A stretch of 64,000 nucleotides of DNA from Flectonema sp. DT1601 (Eukaryota; Euglenozoa; Diplonemea; Diplonemida; Diplonemidae), in NCBI GenBank assembly GCA_964019425.1, contig OZ025819.1, forward strand, positions 372,001 to 436,000, given 5' to 3'. The position numbers were made by a program, and so were the translations under genes. Positions 1-9,201 of the stretch are shown here, piece by piece (position 1 is the first letter of the stretch; the number at the start of each line of letters is the position of its first letter). The notes beneath the pieces were generated by a model that was not told the DNA's origin, did no database searches, and saw only the letters and a list, made by a program, of their open reading frames with translations.

Positions 1-1437
1 GCTGCAGAGGATGAAATTGAATCAACAGAGTTCACAAGGCACACTTTAACAGAACAACTTACTGCTGAAAGGGATAAGTCTGCGAGACTAAAAAGTGAAG
101 TCGATGCGAATATGCAAATGATTCGAGAATTTGAACTCAAAATGCAACTTCAAAGAAAAGATTTGGAACTTCTCAAAATTCGACGAGAAGGACACGACTC
201 TCTCACAGTCAGTAGTGATGGAGGCCCGACAAGATCTCCTTCACCTGTTCATCCTATTCATGTTGCTGAAGCTGTTTCTCAGAGAAGATCACAAAGTGTT
301 ACCGATTTCAAAACACAAGTTGATGAGGCTCATCGAAGAGCAGCCGATACTCGAGATGCCGCTGACGAGCTTCGTATGCAAACCCGTCAACTGATTCCCC
401 AACCACATGCAGTTCAGGTACTCAAAACTGTTCGTTTCAAGTCTGGGAAAGAAGTTCTTGCCGGAAGTACTGGAACTATTATTCATTCTGCTCCTGTTAA
501 AGAAGGAATGATTCGCGTCAAGATTGATGGAAGTGATTTGTTGGGTGACTTCCAAACTCATGAGATTGCGAGAATACAGCCTCCACAAGAAAGCTCTATC
601 GGAGAGAGGACAGGCTCATCGAGTCCGTTACCGAAGATGCCGATTAGCGACTCTCTTGACAGTCCACCTAGCTCTCCGAAAAATCCTCAACTTGGCAGAA
701 TGGTTCGCTTAGTGAAAAATATTACAAGTGGCTCTAGAAGCTGGCCTGCAGGAACCTACGCGCATATTATCCTTGAAGAAAGTAATTCTTGTTCACTTCA
801 AATTATTAATTCAGACGCCATCCACAGTCCCCTTTCTCTGTACGCTCATGACGTTCCGAACTGGAAGATTGACTTCAATGAGATCCCAAAGAGTCTTTAT
901 GTTGTGATGCCTGCCAAGCCTCCTGCTGATGGTAAGTATTTATTAATGGATAATTTAGTTCATAATGGTTATCCTGTTTGGTTTAGTGATGATAAAAGGA
1001 TTAGAATGAATGCACATGGTGCATGGATGATAGGAGACGTTAATGATCTACGAGAAGGATTAGGTTGGGGAATATCAAGATTACCTCAAGAGGGTATTCT
1101 ACCTCATCAAATTGATATCTGGCAGACCTTTCATCATCACTCAGATCCTTGGAGTGATGACCTGACAGTAAGAGTTACTGCACACCCACTTCAAACTGGG
1201 GGATCAAAACAATCACGTAGTCCATCACGAAGACTTACTTCACCATCACAGGAACCTAACAGATCACCATCTCGTCGAACAACAGGATCAGCTTCTTATG
1301 CGGAAGCTGTTGCTGCTGCAGAACAATTAAAATCAGTCTCAGCCTCTGGAAACTGGCACAAAGTAAGCTCTCAGCACATTCCAACTGCCTCACCCCGTGG
1401 GTACAAAAAAACTGTCAAAAAGCCTTTATCTAGGTAA
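1..1437 (+). CDS. Coiled-coil protein with SH3-like repeats, 3' part only
   Basis: The frame is open from base 1, so the 5' end lies outside the window; 478 residues are visible. Residues 1-65 are charged and heptad-like (coiled coil). Next come a Ser/Pro-rich stretch, another short helix, and two related beta-rich segments (about residues 140-190 and 235-290, beginning VQVLKTVRFKSGK and LGRMVRLVKNITSG) that resemble SH3/KOW-like barrels. Residues about 300-390 carry a module with NGYPVW, GAWMIGD and GILPHQ. I recall similar modules in many kinetoplastid and other protist proteins, but cannot name the family. The tail is a low-complexity SPSR-rich stretch ending in basic residues. A GTAAGT at 932 looks like a splice donor, but the frame runs on through a coherent domain, so I read no intron there. 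Likely a cytoskeletal or flagellar structural protein; that is inference. Confidence 0.8.
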   Translation, partial: AAEDEIESTEFTRHTLTEQLTAERDKSARLKSEVDANMQMIREFELKMQLQRKDLELLKIRREGHDSLTVSSDGGPTRSPSPVHPIHVAEAVSQRRSQSVTDFKTQVDEAHRRAADTRDAADELRMQTRQLIPQPHAVQVLKTVRFKSGKEVLAGSTGTIIHSAPVKEGMIRVKIDGSDLLGDFQTHEIARIQPPQESSIGERTGSSSPLPKMPISDSLDSPPSSPKNPQLGRMVRLVKNITSGSRSWPAGTYAHIILEESNSCSLQIINSDAIHSPLSLYAHDVPNWKIDFNEIPKSLYVVMPAKPPADGKYLLMDNLVHNGYPVWFSDDKRIRMNAHGAWMIGDVNDLREGLGWGISRLPQEGILPHQIDIWQTFHHHSDPWSDDLTVRVTAHPLQTGGSKQSRSPSRRLTSPSQEPNRSPSRRTTGSASYAEAVAAAEQLKSVSASGNWHKVSSQHIPTASPRGYKKTVKKPLSR

Positions 1438-1836
1438 TGCTTTTAACGTCTTAAGAAGTCAGAATATCAGAACTCTTATTCTTCAATTATCTTCTACGTG
1501 GTAGCACTCCGCCTGCGTATTGAATAGTTAGATTACTTTATTATATCTGAAAGGGGTGTGTGAGAGATATCTCTTTCTGCTTTCCCTTTTTTGTACTCTT
1601 TTATTTGTATGGGAAAAAAAAAAAAAAAAAAAAACCAGTTTTGTAACATCGAAATTTTTGTATCCTATTTTTTTTACTTTTTTTTAATAGTTTATTTGTA
1701 TTGTAAGTATTCATCAACTCTCTTTAGTAGCAGGAGAACTAAAACAAATGTGCGGGAGGTTTGCAGTAATTATATCATTCAAAAAAATATTGTTAACAAA
1801 AGTTACCTATTCATCACTCAGCAGCCTTCCTTTTAA
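1438..1836. other. Intergenic region
   Basis: 399 bases of T-rich sequence with a run of A at 1614-1634 and T-rich stretches around 1665-1690. No gene is supported. A CAG-type acceptor (ACTCAG, about 1815-1820) sits just upstream of the next start codon and could be a trans-splice site. Confidence 0.6.
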
Positions 1837-4062
1837 ATGGTTAAAAGCACATCAACAAGAAGGTCACTACCTGCAGTATCAATAAAACGACGAGCAAGTC
1901 ACATTTCGAGGAATGTCGGTAGGAAAAGTTTAATACCATCGGACATAGTAGACAAGAGTTTACATGATGATAGAATACAAGTACAGAAAGTACTTCATGA
2001 TACGGAAATGGTAAAGGAGTTAACAAGAGCGTGGAGATGTTGTATATATTCTGGTGAGGGAATGTTTTCTGATCCACCGAGAGTTTTTGCAAGAAGGTAT
2101 CGAATGTGGTTGAGAGAAATAAAAATAATTGGATATCCGATATTACAAAATGATGATCACTGGGCAGAACCAACAGGTGTTATACCAGGCACACTACCTG
2201 GATACGTTCCAACACCAGAAGAGGGAACACTTGAGGACAAACTTTTGGTGTGCTTTTCTAAAATAGCCCACTCTGAACACTCAGCCCTGTCACGACATAA
2301 AGACCTCTTTAAAACAGGAGAATGCATCGTTGGGGAAGTTGCTTTCATAAGACTACTACAACACATGTCGCTGTTGATATATCCAGTTAGCAGTAACAAA
2401 CAACATCATTTGTCTTTTAGAAACTTATTTACGAGGTACCTACAGCCTTATTCCAACTGGATACACATTGTGAACGATACCTGGACAGGTTTTGGTATAG
2501 CACCTGATGTGTGTATGAAATCATTAAAGAATCTTCCAGATGTGGATAGAACGTTATTTGTATTTGATAAAGTAATAACAAATATGACTCTAGACTATCA
2601 ATCAAGATCTACCCACGGGATTGAAGGAGGTTGGGGAGGTACTCAACACCAAACTGATGAAAGCGTTATTGAAATAGAAGAGCTACGACGATTCATGCAA
2701 TCCGTTCGAATATTTCCAACTAAGATAGCTTGGTCAGATATAATTGCACTCGCAAGTGCCTGTAACGGATATCTTGTTACAAGTCCGACTGTAGTCTTAG
2801 GACTACCTTCTAGCAGTATTCCTCCATCGACTGTTACTACTCCACGTAGTGATGCCTCTCGAAACAAACTTATTCTCCCAGCATTGGGAACTGACGTATC
2901 CCAGAATGGGGTAACTGGTACTCATGTTCAAAGAGTTGACCCAGCTCATACATTCTTAACAAGAAAGACGTTTATAGAATTTTGTATTAGAGTATCACAA
3001 AAGGTGTTTGGTAAACAATCATCTCCGTATGGATGTATTAAAACTCCTGTTGAAGATCTCTTGTTTAATTCATTGCCATCGTTGGGATCTCGTTTGGAAG
3101 CGTTTTTTATGACTTGGCAGTGGGACTATCAAAAGGTAACCAGACGATGTATGGAACTGGATCTCACAATCCCGAAAGGTGTTCCAGATTTTTTAGAGAT
3201 ATCACCAGAACAGGTCGTAGTTAACAAGCCAGTTACTTTAATTATCAAAGGATGTAATTTTTGTACTCGAAGAGGGATGTATATTCGGTTTAGTGGACAC
3301 GACACGATCAAAGTCGGAATCGAAAATATTTCCGTCAACGGAAAAGTTTGTGAAATACTTTTAGAAAACGGTCTTCCTGTAGACCCAAAGACTGACATCA
3401 TTGTAAAGAGTTTGGCAGCAAATGGAATGTCTGTGATAACGACTTGTAGAAAACAGACATATATAGTTGAAGGAAGCAACGATGGTTTTGATTTCACAGA
3501 CGGCGACACTCACAGCAGTGTTAGTATCACAGTTGAGGAGAAGTTCCCTCCGTTTATTGTTGACCCCGGCGTGCAGAGTGAATTACACAAAATATTCTTA
3601 ACATACACGAAGATGTCCGGTGGATACAATGTCACTCACTTAGATCTGAGAGCATGGACTAAGTTTAAAACTGATTATGGATTACAAGAAGATTCTGAGC
3701 AACATTCAAATGGATTGCCTGAATATAAGAATTCTAATTTCTTTATTAAGAAAGGAACAGTCATGCCTTCTCAGGATGAGAGTGGTCTTGCTGTTTTTGT
3801 CGCAACTTTTTCTGTCTTTCAAGAACTGCTTGCTAAAGTATTTTTTTATATGGGATTCTCTCCTGGGATGGCATTCTACTCTCTAGTGAGTGAAGGTTAT
3901 GAATGGTTAAAACTGTATTCGTATTCAACTGACATGATTGAAGTAACTGCAGCCATTGCTGTCCTCACATCTACAGCAGCCGGCATTGAAAGGGTTTCAA
4001 CTCTACCTGCTGTGACAGCAGCTATAATCATTGCAACTGTAGCCGTGCTTGATCCCAGATGA
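1837..4062 (+). CDS. Large conserved-looking protein of unknown function
   Basis: 741 residues from the first ATG after a T-rich leader. I do not recognise the family. The first 35 residues are basic and Ser-rich. The middle looks globular and mixed alpha/beta. Around residues 450-510 the sequence PEQVVVNKPVTLIIKGCNF followed by beta-rich sequence resembles an IPT/TIG-type Ig fold, often found in extracellular or DNA-binding proteins; this is a weak similarity by eye. The C-terminal 40 residues are hydrophobic and Ala/Ile/Val-rich (AAIIIATVAVL) and could be a membrane segment. The stop lies only 80 bases before the left end of the MULE transposon, so the transposon sits in this gene's 3' UTR or in the downstream intergenic T-tract. 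Confidence 0.75.
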   Translation: MVKSTSTRRSLPAVSIKRRASHISRNVGRKSLIPSDIVDKSLHDDRIQVQKVLHDTEMVKELTRAWRCCIYSGEGMFSDPPRVFARRYRMWLREIKIIGYPILQNDDHWAEPTGVIPGTLPGYVPTPEEGTLEDKLLVCFSKIAHSEHSALSRHKDLFKTGECIVGEVAFIRLLQHMSLLIYPVSSNKQHHLSFRNLFTRYLQPYSNWIHIVNDTWTGFGIAPDVCMKSLKNLPDVDRTLFVFDKVITNMTLDYQSRSTHGIEGGWGGTQHQTDESVIEIEELRRFMQSVRIFPTKIAWSDIIALASACNGYLVTSPTVVLGLPSSSIPPSTVTTPRSDASRNKLILPALGTDVSQNGVTGTHVQRVDPAHTFLTRKTFIEFCIRVSQKVFGKQSSPYGCIKTPVEDLLFNSLPSLGSRLEAFFMTWQWDYQKVTRRCMELDLTIPKGVPDFLEISPEQVVVNKPVTLIIKGCNFCTRRGMYIRFSGHDTIKVGIENISVNGKVCEILLENGLPVDPKTDIIVKSLAANGMSVITTCRKQTYIVEGSNDGFDFTDGDTHSSVSITVEEKFPPFIVDPGVQSELHKIFLTYTKMSGGYNVTHLDLRAWTKFKTDYGLQEDSEQHSNGLPEYKNSNFFIKKGTVMPSQDESGLAVFVATFSVFQELLAKVFFYMGFSPGMAFYSLVSEGYEWLKLYSYSTDMIEVTAAIAVLTSTAAGIERVSTLPAVTAAIIIATVAVLDPR

Positions 4063-4111
4063 TCTTTGTTACATTTTTATTTTATTTGTTTTATTTACAC
4101 CTTTTTTTTTT

Positions 4112-4142
<31 letters not shown>

Positions 4143-4290
4143 GGAGAATTCTCCGTTGCCTACATAAAAAAAAGTTTTTTCTCCGTTGCCTGTCACCTTA
4201 ACTTTTTTCTCTCCGTTGCCTGCACCCAAAAAGTTTTTTCGCTGTTGTGAACAACTCTTTTTTTTTTTTCTCTGTTGGGTACCAGCACTT
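4143..4290. repeat. Left terminal inverted repeat with subterminal motif array
   Basis: Five spaced copies of a CTCCGTTG-type motif (variants CGCTGTTG and CTCTGTTG) are separated by T-rich spacers. They match, inverted, the array at the right end. Such arrays are typical transposase-binding regions in Mutator-like elements; binding is inferred. Confidence 0.8.
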
Positions 4291-4497
4291 TTTTTTTTTC
4301 TCTAAAAAAAAATTTTTTTTTCTGGAAAAAAAAAAAAAAAAAAAAAAAGAAAAAAGAAATAAGAAAAAAAATCAGAGGTAGAATCTTCACATCTTCTCAC
4401 ATTCTTGACAGTGTTTCCTTGTTAGACGAAAAGTTTTATAAAGCAAGAATAGAAAACACTATAAGTGAATCAGATGATGACCTTGCATCGAAAAATA

Positions 4498-6390
4498 TTA
4501 AAGCTCATCAGATGATGAACTTGAATCACACTTCTTTCTCTTTCCGGATATCCGGTTTCTCCTAGTCGATGTATCGACAGTCTTCTTGGGGGCCGACTTC
4601 TTCGCTGATTTCTTCGGGGCCGACTTCTTGGGGGCCGATTTCTTAGGGGCTGACTTCTTAGGGGCTGACTTCTTCGGGGCCGACTTCTCGTGTAAGGGGT
4701 TTTTACACGTAGTCTTATTGTGGCCCACCTTACCACAACGACTACACAAGTTCTTTCCCTCCCCTTTGGAAGGAATCCTCTTCGTGGGGGCACCCTTCGG
4801 CTTCTTCGTTGTTGGCGGTAACAGTTCAGTCTTCGCCGACTGAAACTGATACAGCCCAACTGGCCGTACTGGGTCGTCATACGCCTTTCGTAAGGCTCCC
4901 AAACGAAAGCAGGTTGGAACGTACTGCATCTCGTTGAAACCAAGAAACCTGTTTATTTAGTCCAATTAATTCGCCACAAGTAGCGTTGACCACGACAACA
5001 AAAAGACAAAAAGAAGAAGTACCTGATAGCCGCACAGGTATGAACGCATGGCAAGGCAGTCTGCTCTGGGAGCAAACAGGTGCAAGCCATTTCTTTACCC
5101 ACCAGCTTGACCAACTCCTGCCTCTGTCCATGTACAACGTTCGCTGTTTGTTGTTATTATCCCTGCAGATGATTCTACAAGCCCCGAGAAAGATACCATA
5201 CCTTCAAACACTTCGCCTTCGTGCATCACTGGTTCAATAGTGAACACTGCTGCTTCAACGGCAGCCGTCTCCACGATCTCTCGCACCCACCCCAAAACCA
5301 TCTCGTCATCACCCTCTGCATCGTGCGCACTACGCCGTCGCTCGTAGTGCCACTTCTGCACAATGCTGACAATGCTGTTAAGCATCCCCAACACATTCTT
5401 GTCCCTGGCTGAAGAGATAACATTGTTAAACCCTTCAGCCAGGTTGTTCGTACTTTGATTGTACGTCCTAGAGCGGATTGCACCGCGAGCCCAAGTCTCA
5501 GGCTCCTTTTCATCCAGGTATTCGTGGAGTACTTCAAGCTCGTTCTCCTCCGCAGACTCACCAAGAGCATCAAACATGGGTAGGAACCTGTATGAAGGTG
5601 CCGTACACAGATGTTTGAACCTACCAAACATCTCCTTGCTGAACTTGGCCTTGATGTTTCGACCCATGTGTTGTGTGCATTTGAGGGCAATCACATCGTT
5701 GTAATCCCCACGAAGCACCGACAGTAGGCCCTTGTCCTGATCGGCCATAAGGCCAAACCCTTCGCCCAAAAACTCCGGAACCTTCACCGCCGACCCCAGC
5801 TTCCCAAGGAAGTACTTCCACCCTTCGGCGTCTTCATTGCCTATCAAGGCGAAACCCACAGGGAATTGACTTCCCAGTGGGTCCATTGCAACAAATGTAA
5901 GCAATGTCCCCAAGTAATGTGCTCGTAAGAAGCACCCATCAACAACCCCAAATCCCCCCGGACATGCACCTACACCCTCCAGCGATGCCCCCAAAGCAAG
6001 GAAAAAGGACTTAAACCTTCCACCCTCTTCTTTTATGTCCCACTGGGTACCGGGGTTTTGTTCCGCCAGTGAGGTGAACCAGGCCTGTAACCAGGCAAAT
6101 CCCTCATGGGGCTCTTCACAACTCCCTGTAGCGCACACCCTCCACTCACATGAGTCGGATGTGCAATGGAACGATATCCGGTTCTCACGCTTTTGTCTGC
6201 TAAACTTCCTTCCAGTGGAGCAGCAGGCGAGGGTGACGCTTGCCAGGAGTGCACTCTCGCTAGGGAAGACACGTCCCAGGGTTGGTGTCGGAACATTGAA
6301 CACCGGCACGTTTATGGTCGGGACAGGTGTAACAGTATCCTCAGATGCGATCACAGGTGCAGTCTGCGGGGAGTCCATGTTTCCAGGCAT
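4498..6390 (-). CDS. MULE transposase (DDE, SWIM and zinc knuckle), three exons
   Basis: Exons read on the minus strand: 6390-5202, 5143-5023 and 4948-4498, giving 586 residues. Introns are 5201-5144 (58 nt, GTATGG..ACAG) and 5022-4949 (74 nt, GTACTT..ACAG). The start at 6390 is preferred over an upstream in-frame ATG because a T-rich stretch and TTTCCAG lie between them. Domains: a Cys-containing N-terminal zinc-binding-like region (about 60-95), a DDE core with D151 (VVDGCF), D217 (LMADQDKG) and E319 (NLAEGF) plus the CTQH motif at 238-241, a SWIM finger CTCL..PCVHTC spanning exon 2, and a CCHC knuckle CSRCGKVGHNKTTC in exon 3, followed by about seven SAPKK repeats and an acidic Ser tail. 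The SWIM finger is in frame only when the first intron is removed, which is the main support for splicing. Confidence 0.85.
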
Positions 6391-7145
6391 TTGGTAGTAG
6401 GTAGGTAGGTAGGTAGGTGTTGAGTAGTTATTATCTGGAAACGTAGAGTAAAAAAACAAACAAACTATCAAGGGGACCTAGGTCCAGAACAGCAAGAAAA
6501 AAATGAGAATCCCTAAAACCACTACCAAAATTTATTTTCAGCCACAAAGTTTCCATGAACACCCTCTCACCTTAAGCGCACACGGATGTTGAGATAACGT
6601 TTGTACGATGTTCATCTGGCTTGACGAGATTAGCAAAGACAAGTACTCACGGAAAGGTTGGGTTGTTCGTCAGGTCTTGATAGTGTTCTCAGCCTCTGGG
6701 AGTTTTACTACAAGTGCATGCAAAGAACGGTATGTGTGCAGGGCTGGGTCACCTTACAGAGAACTGTTGTCCTCTTACACGTCATTCCAACCGAATTTCA
6801 AGGCCAAGACACCTGCGAGTTACAGACAGCCTGGTCGCAAGCGACACTCCTGTTTCTGACCGGGTTATCAGGGTATCTAACTCATGCAAGCATGAGAGCT
6901 TTTTTAAGGCTACCTTAAATTATCAAGAGCGCAGTACTGCCCGAAGGGTTCCCGCGTGTCAAGATGCATTTGCGTGTACTGAGCAGAGAAGTTCCAGAAG
7001 GAAGATTACTTTTATCATTTCCCAAGTCATCACATCCTTAACCGTTTGTGTTATTAGCTTTCAATCAATCCATCAGATGAGTGTATGGTATCTAACTAAC
7101 TAACCAGGTAGACAGGTGCACAAAAAAAAAAAAAAAAAAAAAGGG

Positions 7146-7187
<42 letters not shown>

Positions 7188-7200
7188 AAAAGGGAAAAAA
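6391..7200. other. Non-coding part of the MULE
   Basis: This is the 5' side of the transposase gene. It holds a short GTAG/TAGG microsatellite at about 6396-6418 and unique sequence up to the A-rich tract at 7120-7200. Open frames on the + strand here (for example 6714-7103) have no recognisable domain and I do not call them genes. Confidence 0.5.
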
Positions 7201-7204
7201 GGTC

Positions 7205-7410
7205 AAGTGACACACAACAGAGAAAAATAAATATAGGTGGCACACAACAGCGAAAAATAAATATAGGTGGCACACAACAGCGAAAAAAAAGTTTAGGTGG
7301 CACACAACAGCGAAAAAAAAAAAGAAAAAAAAACACAACGGAGAAAAATTCTTTTAGGTGGACTACAACGGAGAAAAATAAAGTTTTGGGGTAGCAACGG
7401 AGAATTTTCC
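7205..7410. repeat. Right terminal inverted repeat with exact 30-bp subterminal repeats
   Basis: CACACAACAG recurs at 7211, 7241, 7271 and 7301, giving a strict 30-bp period with a GGTGG box in each unit. Three more CAACGGAG copies follow up to the end at 7410. The array is the inverted counterpart of the left end. Confidence 0.85.
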
Positions 7411-7484
7411 TTTTTTTTTTTTTGAAGTCAATTTTTTTTTTTGTCATAAAATTATTTCACATTAAGGATTACACTACATAAACA

Positions 7485-7649
7485 ATGCCCAGCGTACCAC
7501 AAGACCCTGACATAGAGAAGAAGATTAAATGGATGTTAGGACATCCAGGAACACAGATGCCGGGTGCAATGCAAAGCATATCAACCGGAAAGGATCAACC
7601 AATGCTATCGCTCGATGCTGGTGGACATGAGGCTGTTCTTAAACTGTAG
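7485..7649 (+). CDS. Small protein, 54 residues
   Basis: First host gene downstream of the MULE. ATG at 7485 follows a T-rich stretch and an ATTAAG or AGG acceptor candidate. The product is compact, with KKIKWMLGHPG near the N-terminus and a Gly/His/Glu-containing C-terminus. I do not recognise it. Spacing (a T-rich intergenic follows, then another gene) fits one unit of the array. Small size makes chance a real alternative, but codon composition looks like its neighbours. Confidence 0.5.
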   Translation: MPSVPQDPDIEKKIKWMLGHPGTQMPGAMQSISTGKDQPMLSLDAGGHEAVLKL

Positions 7650-7887
7650 AGGCAATTCCATTTATAGTTTTCTATTAGTAGTCTCATTCTAATCATTGAA
7701 CTGTTGCCTTCAATATAACTTACACTCTGGAATGGTCAACGTTATTTTTTTTTTTTTTTTTTTTGTTGTCATGACTTGCCCAATAATGACATATTGCTTT
7801 ATTAATTAGTACATAGTATCCGTAAAACCCATTTTTTTTTTTTTTAAAATGTTGATTTTTTCAACAATAGGATTACTACAATAAGAA

Positions 7888-8496
7888 ATGTCATCAGTAG
7901 ACATAATTCGAAAGATCGGTCAACTTCAGTTTGAAAATGATGAAATAAAATCGAAAGTTTTAGCAGCAGCAATAAAAGAAGATTTAACACAAGTAGTTGA
8001 AGCTCTGTATGACATTGATAAATCACTGTTGTCGAAAACTCTTTTAGCTCACACGGAATCAGGAGGTATGAAACCTGGAACAGAGTGCGATTACAAACTA
8101 GACCCTTGCACGCTATCAAGACAGGACAGACTACAACTTTTAAAAGATACAAAACCCCGTGCAGAAGCCGCACTTCAGAAGGCACAAAAGGAAATAATGA
8201 GAATTGGAATGCAACGTGATACCTTGAAACCTGGTTCTGCTGAAGATGATAAGTTAGAAATAGAAATGGAATCGTTATTTGATGATGCTGAAAACTCTCG
8301 AAAACTATCCGCCATGTTGGACATTCCAACTGGACAACATTTCAAAGCAATATTTTGGGATACGATTTCGTCGGAAAAAGATCCTCTCAGAAACCTTAAT
8401 TTGATAGCTCTCCTCAACGTATGGGAAGAGGGTGAAGAACCTGAAGAAATTCAACGACCAGAGGAGGATGTAAGCACCGCCCAAGAAGGTAAATAA
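7888..8496 (+). CDS. Helical protein of unknown function, 202 residues
   Basis: ATG at 7888 lies 17 bases after a TTTTTCAACAATAG acceptor-like sequence. The protein is mostly charged helix (residues 1-50 and 75-130) with one Cys pair region (TECDYKLDPCTLSR) and an acidic tail. No known domain is recognised. Short spacing to the next gene and a shared orientation fit polycistronic expression. Confidence 0.7.
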   Translation: MSSVDIIRKIGQLQFENDEIKSKVLAAAIKEDLTQVVEALYDIDKSLLSKTLLAHTESGGMKPGTECDYKLDPCTLSRQDRLQLLKDTKPRAEAALQKAQKEIMRIGMQRDTLKPGSAEDDKLEIEMESLFDDAENSRKLSAMLDIPTGQHFKAIFWDTISSEKDPLRNLNLIALLNVWEEGEEPEEIQRPEEDVSTAQEGK

Positions 8497-8645
8497 ATAG
8501 ACGCTTTGTGATTGTGAGCTGCATAGCCATTCTCCTATTCGATCATAATAGGTTACCACGTTGTGCGTGAATTGCGTGTCTTAACCAAGGAAAATAAACT
8601 TAATGTTGTTTAGCAAAGTCGTATCGTCTTTTAAACTCACCCCAC

Positions 8646-8647
8646 AG
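8646..8647 (+). promoter_or_regulatory. Probable trans-splice acceptor
   Basis: CTTTTAAACTCACCCCACAG ends here. It lies between two in-frame ATGs (8603 and 8664) and therefore selects the downstream one as the start of the CX9C gene. Confidence 0.55.
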
Positions 8648-8663
8648 ATCTTTTTAAGAGAAA

Positions 8664-9070
8664 TGTCAAATAAAATAGATGATGGACCTATAGCTGATAG
8701 TGAAGGAAGGCTGAGGATACCAAAAAGTGTTATTGAGGGGCCTTGCATGCAGCAAATTGCAACCATGGGAATGTGTAAAGATCAAGGAAATACCTGTAAA
8801 AGAGAGGTACAAGAAATGAAGACCTGTATGGAAGAAGCTATCTATCACTATGTAGCAATTAGAAAACAATGTAAACGGCAATATGGCACATGGGCGTCGT
8901 GTATGAACGAACAAGGCAGTAGTGGAGCGAGTGAATCTGACGCAAATGATGCATGCTACTCAAAAAGATGTTTGCTTGATGACTGCTCTCAGACAAAAGC
9001 GTTTCCAGTAGCTGAAGCTGCAAGAGACGCTGGCATAAAACCAATTGATATGCCGGAAGCTAGATCATAG
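8664..9070 (+). CDS. Multi-CX9C (CHCH-type) protein, probably mitochondrial intermembrane space
   Basis: 134 residues from ATG 8664; an in-frame ATG at 8603 is upstream of the likely splice acceptor. Three CX9C motifs are visible: CMQQIATMGMC, CKREVQEMKTC and CKRQYGTWASC, followed by CYSKRCLLDDC. Twin CX9C proteins form disulfide-linked helical hairpins in the intermembrane space and are imported by Mia40/Erv1-type relays. The number of motifs recalls NDUFA8 (complex I) but size and order are not enough to name it. Presence of this family argues for aerobic mitochondria in the host. Confidence 0.75.
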
Positions 9071-9183
9071 GATTCATTACTATAATCAAAGCCGTACGGT
9101 TATTAGAATAGTTGACGCTATTGTTGTACTTCCTTCATTGTGATATATATTTTAGACCTTTAATACGAATTATTTATCACATC

Positions 9184-9185
9184 AG
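9184..9185 (+). promoter_or_regulatory. Probable trans-splice acceptor
   Basis: TTATTTATCACATCAG ends here, 17 bases upstream of the STPGR protein start and directly before a short upstream ORF (9188-9205). Confidence 0.5.
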
Positions 9186-9201
9186 ATATGCTGCACAGTA
9201 G

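Larger units (their letters stand above)
4143..7410 (-). mobile_element. Mutator-like (MULE) DNA transposon, looks complete
   Basis: An element of about 3.27 kb. Its ends are inverted copies: GGAGAATTCTCCGTTGCC at 4143 and, read on the minus strand from 7410, GGAAAATTCTCCGTTGC. Both ends carry subterminal repeats in opposite orientation. T-runs flank it on both sides (up to 4142 and from 7411), which would fit insertion into a poly-T tract with a target-site duplication made of T; the exact duplication cannot be measured in a homopolymer. It encodes one transposase on the minus strand with an intact-looking DDE triad, SWIM finger and zinc knuckle, interrupted by two spliceosomal-type introns. 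The coding part looks richer in G and C than neighbouring host genes, which suggests a fairly recent arrival. Confidence 0.85.

Noticed and set aside
932-940. GTAAGT as an intron donor in the first gene
   Set aside because: The reading frame continues through a coherent domain with conserved-looking motifs; no acceptor is needed.
1591-1836. 81-codon open frame before the second gene
   Set aside because: Mostly coded by A- and T-runs in an intergenic region; no domain and it ends exactly at the real gene.
6714-7103. 129-codon + strand frame inside the MULE as a second transposon gene
   Set aside because: No recognisable domain, and it lies in the 5' non-coding side of a transposase already complete on the other strand.
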